Positions 12,245-22,480 of a stretch of DNA of 64,000 bases are shown one piece after another; the first letter of the stretch is position 1; each line of letters starts with the position of its first letter. The notes under the pieces are model-generated. The model was given only the letters and a program-made list of their open reading frames with translations, had not been told where the DNA came from and ran no database searches. Location: contig NC_092334.1 of the NCBI RefSeq assembly GCF_046630445.1, forward strand, positions 187,060,501-187,124,500. Direction: 5' to 3'. The position numbers and the translations under genes are program-made. Origin of the DNA: Rutidosis leptorrhynchoides. Its lineage: Eukaryota; Streptophyta; Magnoliopsida; Asterales; Asteraceae.

Positions 12245-12859
12245 TTATTCCGACTCGCTCGTTTCTTCTTCTTCGGTTTTGGTTCGTTTTGCCAAGTTTC
12301 TAGGGATATATGATGTTCCCCTAATACGAGCCGTCGTTGTCCACATTGGTTTAGAAAAACCTGGTGGTTTAGAGGTTCCCGGGTCATTGTTACAACTTAA
12401 GGACTTCGGGGGTTGACGATACATATAAAGTTCATCGGGGTTGGAATTAGATTTCTCTATTTTTATGCCCTTTCCCTTATTATTTTCTTTTGCCTTTTTA
12501 AATTCAGTTGGGGTAATTTCTATAACATCATCGGAATTCTCGTCGGAATCCGATTCATCGGAGAATTGGTAATCCTCCCAATATTTTGCTTCCTTGGCGG
12601 AAACACCATTGACCATAATTAACTTTGGTCGGTTGGTTGAGGATTTTCTTTTACTTAACCGTTTTATTATTTCCCCCACCTGTTCTATTTCTTCATCCGG
12701 TTCCGATTCTTCTTCTGGTTCCGATTCTTCTTCCGGTTCCGACTCTTCTTCCGGTTCCTCTTCGGGAACTTGTGAATCAGTCCACAAATCATTCCAATTT
12801 ACATTTGACTCTTCATTATTATTAGGTGAGTCAATGGGACTTGTTCTAGAGGTAGACAT
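12245..12859 (-). CDS. acidic leader ORF of unknown function
   Basis: A 204-codon ORF, first after the PBS and on the same strand as the F-box ORF and gag-pol. I do not recognise it. Residues about 28-62 are an acidic Glu/Pro/Ser repeat (EEESEPEEESEPEEESEP, coded by an imperfect 18-bp repeat near 12690-12770). A Lys/Arg-rich patch (KRLSKRKSSTNRPK) follows, then a second acidic Ser/Asp stretch (SDESDSDENSDD), a Lys-rich segment (KKAKENNKGKGIKIEK) and an acidic tail. This looks like a disordered, possibly nuclear or nucleic-acid-associated protein; that is inference. A serine/acid-rich ORF relic in the same leader position occurs in the element at 18619-29502. Confidence 0.6.
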   Translation of the reverse strand: MSTSRTSPIDSPNNNEESNVNWNDLWTDSQVPEEEPEEESEPEEESEPEEESEPDEEIEQVGEIIKRLSKRKSSTNRPKLIMVNGVSAKEAKYWEDYQFSDESDSDENSDDVIEITPTEFKKAKENNKGKGIKIEKSNSNPDELYMYRQPPKSLSCNNDPGTSKPPGFSKPMWTTTARIRGTSYIPRNLAKRTKTEEEETSESE

Positions 12860-13054
12860 CTATCACATAATATCAAACACGTTAAGAGATTAATATATCA
12901 CATAATATTCATATGTTAAAAATATATAGTTTCCAACAAAAATGTTAAGCAATCATTTTTAAAGAAAACACGGTCGAAGTCCAGACTCACTAATGCATCC
13001 TAACAAACTCGATAAGACACACTAATGCAAATTTTCTGGTTCTCTAAGACCAAC
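12860..13054 (-). other. 5' leader start of the young Ty3 element
   Basis: 195 bp between the PBS and the first leader ORF. No gene seen. A packaging signal might be expected here, but I cannot point to one. Confidence 0.5.
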
Positions 13055-13066
13055 GCTCTGATACCA
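13055..13066 (-). promoter_or_regulatory. primer-binding site, initiator Met tRNA
   Basis: The minus strand reads TGGTATCAGAGC, complementary to the 3' end of initiator tRNA-Met, two bases from the LTR end at 13069. This confirms LTR polarity and the minus-strand orientation of the element. Confidence 0.93.
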
Positions 13067-13068
13067 AC

Positions 13069-16000
13069 TGAAATGTCCCGTTCTTATTGATTAAAAACGT
13101 TCCATATTAATTGATTTCGTTGCGAGGTTTTTGACCTCTATATGAGACGTTTTTCAAAGACTGCATTCATTTTTAAACAAACCATAACCTTTATTTCATC
13201 AATAAAGGTTTAAAAAGCTTTACGTAGATTATCAAATAATGATAATCTAAAATATCCTGTTTACACACGACCATTACATAATGGTTTACAATACAAATAT
13301 GTTACAACAAAATAAGTTTCTTGAATGCAGTTTTTACACAATATCATACAAGCATGGACTCCAAATCTTGTCCTTATTTAAGTATGCGACAGCGGAAGCT
13401 CTTAATAATCACCTGAGAATAAACATGCTTAAAACGTCAACAAAAATGTTGGTGAGTTATAGGTTTAACCTATATATATCAAATCGTAACAATAGACCAC
13501 AAGATTTCATATTTCAATACACATCCCATACATAGAGATAAAAATCATTCATATGGTGAACACCTGGTAACCGACAATAACAAGATGCATATATAAGAAT
13601 ATCCCCATCATTCCGGGACACCCTTCGGATATGATATAAATTTCGAAGTACTAAAGCATCCGGTACTTTGGATGGGGTTTGTTAGGCCCAATAGATCTAT
13701 CTTTAGGATTCGCGTCAATTAGGGTGTCTGTTCCCTAATTCTTAGATTACCAGACTTAATAAAAAGGGGCATATTCGATTTCGATAATTCAACCATAGAA
13801 TGTAGTTTCACGTACTTGTGTCTATTTTGTAAATCATTTATAAAACCTGCATGTATTCTCATCCCAAAAATATTAGATTTTAAAAGTGGGACTATAACTC
13901 ACTTTCACAGATTTTTACTTCGTCAGGAAGTAAGACTTGGCCACTGGTTGATTCACGAACCTATAACAATATATACATATATATCAAAGTATGTTCAAAA
14001 TATATTTACAACACTTTTAATATATTTTGATGTTTTAAGTTTATTAAGTCAGCTGTCCTCGTTAGTAACCTACAACTAGTTGTCCACAGTTAGATGTACA
14101 GAAATAAATCGATAAATATTATCTTGAATCAATCCACGACCCAGTGTATACGTATCTCAGTATTGATCACAACTCAAACTATATATATTTTGGAATCAAC
14201 CTCAACCCTGTATAGCTAACTCCAACATTCACATATAGAGTGTCTATGGTTGTTCCGAAATATATATAGATGTGTCGACATGATAGGTCGAAACATTGTA
14301 TACGTGTCTATGGTATCTCAAGATTACATAATATATAATACAAGTTGATTAAGTTATGGTTGGAATAGATTTGTTACCAATATTCACGTAGCTAAAATGA
14401 GAAAAATTATCCAATCTTGTTTTACCCATAACTTCTTCATTTTAAATCCGTTTTGAGTGAATCAAATTGCTATGGTTTCATATTGAACTCTATTTTATGA
14501 ATCTAAACAAAAAAAGTATAGGTTTCTGGTCGGAAAAATAAGTTACAAGTCGTTTTTGTAAAGGTAGTCATTTCAGTCGAAAGAACGACGTCTAGATGAC
14601 CATTTTAGAAAACATACTTCCACTTTGAGTTTAACCATAATTTTTGGATATAGTTTCATGTTCATAATAAAAATCATTTTCTCAGAATAACAACTTTTAA
14701 ATCAAAGTTTATCATAGTTTTTAATTAACTAACCCAAAACAGCCCGCGGTGTTACTACGACGGCGTAAATCCGGTTTTACGGTGTTTTTCGTGTTTCCAG
14801 GTTTTAAATCATTAAGTTAGCATATCATATAGATATAGAACATGTGTTTAGTTGATTTTAAAAGTCAAGTTAGAAGGATTAACTTTTGTTTGCGAACAAG
14901 TTTAGAATTAACTAAACTATGTTCTAGTGATTACAAGTTTAAACCTTCGAATAAGATAGCTTTATATGTATGAATCGAATGATGTTATGAACATCATTAC
15001 TACCTTAAGTTCCTTGGATGAACCTACTGGAAAAGAGAAAAATGGATCTAGCTTCAATGGATCCTTGGATGGCTCAAAGTTCTTGAAGCAAAATCATGAC
15101 ACGAAAACAAGTTCAAGTAAGATCATCACTTGAAATAAGATTGTTATAGTTATAGAAATTGAACCAAAGTTTGAATATGATTATTACCTTGTATTAGAAT
15201 GATAACCTACTGTAAGAAACAAAGATTTCTTGAGGTTGGATGATCACCTTACAAGATTGGAAGTGAGCTAGCAAACTTGAAAGTATTCTTGATTTTATGA
15301 AACTAGAACTTTTGGAATTTATGAAGAACACTTAGAACTTGAAGATAGAACTTGAGAGAGTTCAATTAGATGAAGAAAATTGAAGAATGAAAGTGTTTGT
15401 AGGTGTTTTTGGTCGTTGGTGTATGGATTAGATATAAAGGATATGTAATTTTGTTTTCATGTAAATAAGTCATGAATGATTACTCATATTTTTGTAATCT
15501 TATGAGATATTTCATGCTAGTTGCCAAATGATGGTTCCCACATGTGTTAGGTGACTCACATGGGCTGCTAAGAGCTGATCATTGGAGTGTATATACCAAT
15601 AGTACATACATCTAAAAGCTGTGTATTGTACGAGTACGAATACGGGTGCATACGAGTAGAATTGTTGATGAAACTGAACGAGAATGTAATTGTAAGCATT
15701 TTTGTTAAGTAGAAGTATTTTGATAAGTGTATTGAAGTCTTTCAAAAGTGTATAAATACATATTAAAACACTACATGTATATACATTTTAACTGAGTCGT
15801 TAAGTCATCGTTAGTCGTTACATGTAAGTGTTGTTTTGAAACCTTTAGGTTAACGATCTTGTTAAATGTTGTTAACCCAATGTTTATAATAACAAAAGAG
15901 ATTTTAAATTATTATATTATCATGATATTATGATGTACGAATATCTCTTAATATGATATATATACATTAAATGTCGTTACAACGATAAACGTTACATATA

Positions 16001-16323
16001 TGTCTCGTTTCAAAATCATTAAGTTAGTAGTCTTGTTTTTACATATGTAGTTCATTGTTAATATAATTAATGATATGTTTACTTATCATAATATCATGTT
16101 AACTATATATATAACCATATATATGTCATCATATAGTTTTTTTTTACAAGTTTTAACGTTCGTGAATCACCGGTCAACTTGGGTGGTCAATTGTCTATAT
16201 GAAACCTATTTCAATTAATCAAGTCTTAACAAGTTTGATTGCTTAACATGTTGGAAACATTTAATCATGTAAACATCAATCTCAATTAATATATATAAAC
16301 ATGGAAAAGTTCGGGTCACTACA
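13069..16323 (-). repeat. 5' LTR of the young Ty3 element (3255 bp)
   Basis: Offset exactly 9865 bp from the 3' LTR and the same length. Reading both copies I found one difference (13259 G versus 3394 T). In element orientation this copy carries the active promoter. The right edge CACTACA is followed by the TSD CAATT. Confidence 0.95.
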
Positions 16324-16759
16324 CAATTAAATATTCAAATTATTTAATTATTAATCTATGATTAATATTAATAAATAATTAGTTTATTACTTGAGTATAA
16401 TATATATATAATATTATTATTTGACGTCTAGGTGTATAAGTATGTGACCCCGAAGGCTCACATTAATTCAGCCATATAGTTATGTGTTGTACCTTGCGCA
16501 TTAATCCTACATCAAGTACCTCAGAACCCCGACCAAGATATAAACGTACCGCTCGAATAAGCGTTATGCCATTACCTGATAACAAGGGCCCCGCCATTTT
16601 TAAAACCATTTTTGCTACGACATCACTTCATGTATTGTATAATATTATTTAGCGTGCCCTACTTTATCCTACATATGTTTTATAAACTTATGTGAATAAG
16701 TAGTATTGTATCGTTGTACCATAATCCATTGAAGAATAGAGCGTGAAATGATAATGCAT
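16324..16759 (-). repeat. copia LTR remainder and unresolved junction to the old Tekay element
   Basis: After CAATT (16324-16328) the interrupted copia LTR resumes with AT-rich sequence. The phrase GTGAGCCTTCGGGGTCAC (minus, about 16445-16463) looks like LTR sequence. I could not find the LTR's outer edge or its TSD, so the boundary with the old plus-strand Tekay leader lies somewhere between about 16480 and 16760. No gene seen. Confidence 0.45.
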
Positions 16760-16997
16760 TAGTTTTTCATAATAGAATATTATTTGGATTGTAGTAGGTA
16801 TTTATTGTACTAAGCTATTAAGTATGAACTTTAACGGGTAGGTAATACCCTAGAAATAATTATAAAACGCTAATAAGAAGAAAATGCTTTTATAATATTT
16901 GGTTCATATTATAAATATGCCACGACGTACCATTAATTACTTGCTACATCTATAATATTCTATGTGATTAATTATCTTATATGTTTATTGAAGAAAC
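16760..16997 (+). other. leader fragment of the old Tekay element
   Basis: The phrases TTAAGTATGAACTTTAACGG and GTAGGTAATACCC, then TATAAAACGCTAATAAG, match the leader just upstream of gag in the young Ty3 element (about 11170-11245, minus). This marks the start of a second, older Tekay element on the plus strand. Its 5' LTR and PBS are not recognisable here. Confidence 0.65.
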
Positions 16998-17830
16998 ATG
17001 GCTCGATTGAACCGAATGACGGAACAAGAAATTGAGGAGCTTATCAACCAACGCGTAAACGACCGAATGCTTTGGGTCGAAGCGGCAAGAGCAACAGCAA
17101 ACAACACAAACCCTCATATTGGATGCTCATATAAAGCATTTCAAAGTTGCAAACCTTCATCATTCAGCGGAACAGAAGGACCAGTCGGTTTAACCCGATG
17201 GTTCAAAAAGCTGCAGTCCGTATTTAAAATCAGTGGTTGTGTGGAAGGGGATAGGACAAAGTATGCTTCATGCACATTACAAGATGGTGCACTTACATGG
17301 TGAAAAAACTATGTAAAAGCTATAGGGGGCGATGAAGCATATGATACTCCTTGAGAGGAGTTGAAAAATATGCTAATCAACGAATATTGCCCAAGGAATG
17401 AGGTTAGGAAGATGGAAGCCGAATTACGAAATCTGAAAGTTGCCGGCACGGAACTTATCAACTTTAACAAACGATTCATGGAATTAGCCTTATTATGTCC
17501 TGAATTGGCACCAACTGAAGAGCGAAAGATTGAATTGTACAAAGATGGCCTGCCAAAAAACATCAAGGCCAATGTTACAACATCCAAACCCAAGACAATT
17601 CATGAAGCTATCACCATGGCAAACGAGCTAATGGATCAGATCATCCTAGATAAGAATGCATCAAATACCGATGCCAAGGTATCAGATAACAAAAGAAAGT
17701 GGGATGGAAACCGTGATCGAGGTCACCAACAACAATCTCTCAAGAAACAGGAAACCACGCAAGGTGCGGGTAATGATTCAAGTTCAGGTTACAAAGGACG
17801 AAATCCCTTATGTTACATATTCAAAAACAT
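16998..17830 (+). pseudogene. old Tekay element: gag relic, capsid part
   Basis: Starts with an ATG and MARLNRMTEQEIEEL, continues with IGCSYKAFQSCKPSSFSGTE and a capsid-like region homologous to the young element's gag. Two in-frame TGA stops at 17301 and 17352 replace tryptophans that are TGG in the intact copy (LTWW and LPWS). A Lys/Gln-rich linker follows, and the frame is cut at PLCYIFKN by the insertion at 17831. The stops fit decay of a methylated copy (G to A). Fragment 1 of 5. Confidence 0.88.
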
Positions 17831-18325
17831 TGATCAATCCCTAATTAATGAGTTACTTAATTATGGATTGAGTGCAATGAGATTAAGATGGAGAATGGGA
17901 TGTTTGATGATTATTTTGGGCCCCGATGATCGTCTTTCACTTTTCAATCAAGTGATCAACTACCCCGACCCGGTCTTGATTGTCAGTTAGCATAATTCAC
18001 CTTAGCATAATGTAGAAATTCCTTGGGTGAAGTCACAAGTGAAAATCACAAAGGCTTGGGCAAATGGCAGAGGATCAACAACCTATAAATGAGAGGTCAT
18101 GCTCTCTATTTATAGTATTCGAAATATCCGCGGTCTGAGGATTACTTAACTATCAGCGAAAACTTAGCGGATTAAACCGCAGTCTTTTATTAAAGCGGAA
18201 ACAAAATCGTTATGCTTATTTTCAGCGGATATTCCACACCTTTTTATTATAGTTCGTGTAACTGCTGCTTTTGGCCTTTAGCCAATAAAATATACATATA
18301 CATATACAATGCTATGTATATGATT
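17831..18325. mobile_element. 495-bp insertion with direct repeat AAACAT (possible solo LTR)
   Basis: Interrupts gag between two AAACAT copies (17825-17830 and 18326-18331). It starts TGATCAATCC and encodes nothing recognisable. A near-perfect inverted repeat at 18083-18115 (CTATAAATGAGAG ... CTCTCTATTTATAG) contains TATA-like sequence on both strands, and a CCGC-rich patch follows (18128-18185). It may be a solo LTR or other small non-autonomous element, but it lacks a clear CA terminus, so the class is open. Confidence 0.6.
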
Positions 18326-18331
18326 AAACAT

Positions 18332-18618
18332 CACATTGATTTTTGCAATGTGGTGTACAACAATTGTAATTGAAGGGGTCATCTTACTGAAGATTGTAGG
18401 GTTCCCGTTACAAATACAAATGGCACCAAGACTCCTGCCACCAATGCAAATAGAATTGCCCTGGCCACTGTTACTTGTTATAGGTGTGGGAAACAGGGTC
18501 ATATTAAGAGCCAGTGTCTGAATCCAGAGAAGAACAATGGACCTGCACGTAAAAGAGCGTTTAATATTAATGCTAGAGAGGCGTGTGAAGACCCGGAGCT
18601 TGTTACGGGTACGTTTAC
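18332..18618 (+). pseudogene. old Tekay element: nucleocapsid (zinc knuckle) relic
   Basis: Resumes gag after the 495-bp insertion: RGHLTEDC, the end of a degraded first knuckle, then an intact CYRCGKQGHIKSQC knuckle and [10 protein letters not shown], the segment just before protease in the young element. A TGA near 18375 and a frame change at the insertion show decay. Cut at 18618 by the element that duplicated TTTAC. Fragment 2 of 5. Confidence 0.85.
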
Positions 18619-19868
18619 TGTGACGACCCAGAAAATTTCGACTAATTTTACACCAAACCCTCGATACGATATTATATTTTTGACGCGATAAGAAAAGCCT
18701 GTTAGGTTGAGTCTCAAAAAATTTTGAACTATTTCATATATTCAATTGACCTTCGACCATTCCCGACGATTCACGAACCACTATTTGTAAATAGTTATGT
18801 GTGAATATATTTATATATATAAATAATAATTGGAAATATAATTCGAAACATTATATGTTGTTGTTATTAAAACGAATTATGTAAAATAAAATAAAAAAAT
18901 AGAATATTATAATAATTATTATTTACAACATAACTATATATAAATAAAGTATAGTAAAAAAAATATTAAATGATTGTAATACTCGGTTGACATTTCGTTA
19001 GCGTTCATATAGATTTAACATGAGTTTATGAAGGATTAAAATAAAAGTTGAACTATAAATCGATTACGAAGATTTTAGATTTGTCAAAAGTATTTTTACC
19101 TTTTTAAGTTTAATAATTAGCACACCGTACATATAAATTGGAACAGAAAATAAATAATTTTTGAACCTTTTTGATCAGGTTTCAAACAGGTAATGACTGA
19201 AATAAATAAATGGACTTAATTTTAAAATATAGAATTTTTCTGAAATAAATTATCCGTAACTGTTTAGCAATGGACACACCCCGTAAAAACCGTCGATAGA
19301 TTTAAGTGGCTGATATACTTTCTGCATGTTTTCTTTTTTCTAATCATGCAGGTAATAATAATTTATTAGTATTGTTATTATATTATTTATATTATTATTA
19401 ATAACACTGTAAAGGTACACATATACATATATAGCATATAGAGATAGATAGGAAGACACACTCTCCATCTCTTCGCTTGTCACGAACTGCACCCATTACC
19501 ACCTGACCACCGTCGGTCATCTCCATCACTTCACCAACTCCGGAAACCCACAATCACCGATGACCACCTTCATCGCTATCATGCCACCGGCCACCGCCAT
19601 CATCATCGTTTTATTTTTTTCTTGCTGCCGAAGAACACCTCAAACCCACATCACCATACATCAACCAACAAACCTGCAATCTGTGTTACTGCTGCTTCGT
19701 TGCTCGATCAACCACCAAACGACCACCATAACCACCATTCTAACCTCTCTCTCTCCTCTCTCTCTCTTAATTCTTGTAATCGAACCCATCTCACTTTCGA
19801 TTATCGTTATCAAGAACAAACCACCACTATACACCAATTTTCACTTACAACTCAATTAAAACAAAAAA

Positions 19869-19949
19869 GATGGGTCGGTTGGATGGTTAGGCGAGTGTTC
19901 TTGTTAGCGGGAGGTTGCGGGTTCGAGTCCCGTTTTGGGCATTTATTTT
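19869..19949 (+). ncRNA. tRNA-like module in the 5' LTR
   Basis: GGTTCGAGTCC at 19920-19930 is a good Pol III B box. A weaker A-box-like GGTTGGATGG lies about 44 bp upstream, close to tRNA spacing, and TTTTT follows at 19945-19949. It is too decayed to be a tRNA gene. Homologous copies lie at about 27713-27795 and 56728-56800, each followed by an (ATT)n array. Confidence 0.5.
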
Positions 19950-19981
19950 TAGAAGCTAGTTTTAAGGTAGTATTTCAATTA

Positions 19982-19982
<1 letters not shown>

Positions 19983-20027
<45 letters not shown>

Positions 20028-20040
20028 CATTATTATTATT
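19983..20040. repeat. (ATT)n microsatellite
   Basis: Nearly pure ATT repeat just after the tRNA-like module. The matching array in the 3' LTR is much longer, so length has changed since insertion. Confidence 0.95.
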
Positions 20041-20445
20041 GCTATTTGTAATTATTATATTATTGCAAATATTAAAAATATAAAATTAGCATCATAATTA
20101 TTATTAGTAAAATTATTATTTTTGTAGTTATTATTATTAGTATTAACTATTATTAAAATTAACATTTTCATTAAGAAGTATTATTTTTATTAAAGTTATC
20201 ATTTTATCATTTATACTAAAAGTATCATTTTTAACTTTATTATCATTATTATTATTTTTATCATTACTAATATTATTTTAGTATTATTATAATTTTAACA
20301 AAACAAACTATATGTATATATATACAAAATATATATTTAATACATATAACATAACAGAATTTATATTTTTAAATATTTTAAATATATAAAATGAATATAT
20401 GAAACCTATAGGTTATTAATATGAAAATGATATGACTAATAAGCT

Positions 20446-20447
<2 letters not shown>

Positions 20448-20509
<62 letters not shown>
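20448..20509. repeat. (AT)n microsatellite
   Basis: About 31 AT units. The corresponding position in the 3' LTR (about 28384-28402) holds a far shorter run. Confidence 0.95.
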
Positions 20510-20512
<3 letters not shown>

Positions 20513-21608
20513 TGTTCGATTACAATTATATGTGTTAATATATATACAAATGATATAGGTTCGTGAATCCGAGGTCAACCCTATACTTGTTCAATGTCGT
20601 CATATGTATTTTTACTACAAAATATAATATGGTGAGTTTCATTTTCTCCCTTTTTCAATGCTTTTGCAATATATATTTTTGGGACTGAGAATACATGCGC
20701 TGCTTTATAACTGTTTTACAACTGCTTTATTAAATGCTTTTGAAATACATTTTAAACTACGAATACATGAAATGATTTTATAAATGTTTGACGAGATAGA
20801 CACAAGCAAAACATGCCTCGAATGAATTATGTGGACGTGATAATTGCCACCATTGTATTATGTGGACGTGATAATTGCCACAATTGTTATGAATATTTTT
20901 CCCCTGATTATTATTGCTTGGTAACCTAAGAATTAGGGAACATCACTAATTTTGAGAATTAGTAGACGCCTAATTGACGCGAATCCTAAAGGTAGCTACC
21001 GGGTTTAACACCCCCACCCAGAATGTTCACTAGACGGAAGAACTAGTGGGCGTGGTGTTTAGTACTTCGAAGTTTATATGATTATTATACAGACGAGATG
21101 TTCTATTTTGGGGATATTATTATGCGCATTATATGTTAAGGTCGGTTACCAAGCTAAGCTATGAAAGCAATGAAAAGTGAATGTTATGTATCGAGAGAAT
21201 GATTTTATACATAGGTTATGTGTATGTTATTTTTGTGCACAAGATATGTGTACGGTTACTAAGATTTATGAAAGATGATTTCGTACACGAGAAAGGTGTA
21301 CTGTATTTAAAAGATATCGCATGTACATTACAGGTGGGTATAGGATTCGGGCCCATTTGTACCATGCAGGATTTAAATCTTGTGGTGTATCAAATTGATG
21401 AATTTTATTGTTTATGATAAACCTATGAACTCACCAACCTTTTGGTTGACACTTTAAAGCATATTTATTCTCAGGTATGAAAGAAATCTTTCGCTGTGCA
21501 TTTGCTCATATTACTTGGAGTCGTTCATGGCATATAGAGGTCAGAACCTCGCAATGGGACCAACTGTTGAAGACTTCGTCCAGATGGATTAGGATGGGTC
21601 ACTACAGG

Positions 21609-21620
21609 TGGTATCAGAGC
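21609..21620 (+). promoter_or_regulatory. primer-binding site, initiator Met tRNA
   Basis: TGGTATCAGAGC two bases after the LTR end at 21606, the same primer as in the young Ty3 element. Confidence 0.92.
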
Positions 21621-21984
21621 AGTGGTCTTAGCGAACCAGGTCTTACATTAGAGTGTCTAACTAATAGATGTTTAGATGCATTAGTGAGTCTGGACTTCGA
21701 CCGTGTCTGCATGTCAAAAGTTTTGCTTATCATTTTTGTCGAAAAATCACCTGCTTATCTTTTTTAGTCTAGACACATCATACTGCAATGATTGCATGAA
21801 TAGTGTATAGACAAAATTCATATCTTAGCGTATCTGTTATTGTTACCTTTGCCTGACAGCTTCCGTAGATTCCTCCGTAACTTATGCGATTTTAGTATTA
21901 TATATGCATATGTAAATTATGTATTGCAAGGTACTAATCTATATCCTATAATCTATTTCTTATCGAAAATCCTTCATCTGATCG

Positions 21985-22480
21985 CACGAGACGAATCCCT
22001 CAACCAGTTCGAATTCCTCGGATTCCGACAGCTATTCCGATATGGAATTTCACCTAAGCTCTGAAAGCAGTGTCACCAGAATGAATCAACCAATCATCCA
22101 TCCCCAATTCATCTGATGGGTTCATAGTCTACTTAATCATTGGAGACAAGAAGAAGCGATCCCTTTCATCCACCATATTTTCCTCTGGGCGATGAACCTG
22201 AAGCACTTACCGGCGAACCAGTCCGAAACACCATTTTCACCCTCATTTCCTGAATATCTCGTCATGATTACATACTATCTCAAATTATAAACCTTATTCA
22301 TTCGCTCGTTCTTACCGACAATCATCCCGGAGTAATTGAAGAAGTCAACAAACTTCGCGCTCGAGTAATTAATTTGGAGAACATGGTGCAAAAATGTACT
22401 AGCTTTAGCAACATCACCGGCACCAACAGTACCATCAGTAATAGCACCAGTACCATCAACAATCCATGCCTTAACATCTC
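21985..22480 (+). pseudogene. leader ORF relic, Ser/acid-rich then coiled-coil-like
   Basis: About 380 bp after the PBS, one frame reads STSSNSSDSDSYSDMEFHLS to a TGA near 22110. Another then reads PFHPPYFPLGDEPEALTGEP (from about 22160) and, after further breaks, VIEEVNKLRARVINLENMVQ, a heptad-like helix ending near 22390. The coherent hydrophilic composition across shifted frames suggests a decayed protein. I recognise no family. Position and acidic character recall the 12245-12859 ORF, though I see no clear sequence identity. Confidence 0.5.

Larger units (their letters stand above)
3204..16323 (-). mobile_element. young, complete Ty3/gypsy Tekay-type element with two extra leader ORFs
   Basis: A 13,120-bp element on the minus strand: 5' LTR 13069-16323, PBS 13055-13066, acidic ORF 12245-12859, F-box ORF 11425-12108, uninterrupted gag-pol 6494-11083, 3' hairpin and polypurine tract, 3' LTR 3204-6458. 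The LTRs have the same length (3255 bp) and I found only one mismatch by eye (3394 T versus 13259 G), so insertion is very recent. The domain order PR-RT-RH-INT-chromodomain places it in the chromovirus branch; Tekay is the likely clade from the C-terminal chromodomain and LTR terminus. It is plausibly autonomous. It lies inside the older copia LTR. Confidence 0.95.
18619..21606 (+). repeat. 5' LTR (2988 bp) of the non-autonomous Ty3-like element
   Basis: Begins TGTGACGACCCAGAAAATTTC and ends GGGTCACTACA next to the PBS. A TATA-like stretch at about 19425-19440 followed by a C-rich leader (about 19460-19600) is the likely promoter region. It lacks about 810 bp present in the 3' LTR (26893-27703). 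The ORFs at 19560-20083 lie in low-complexity leader and (ATT)n and are not genes. Confidence 0.92.
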
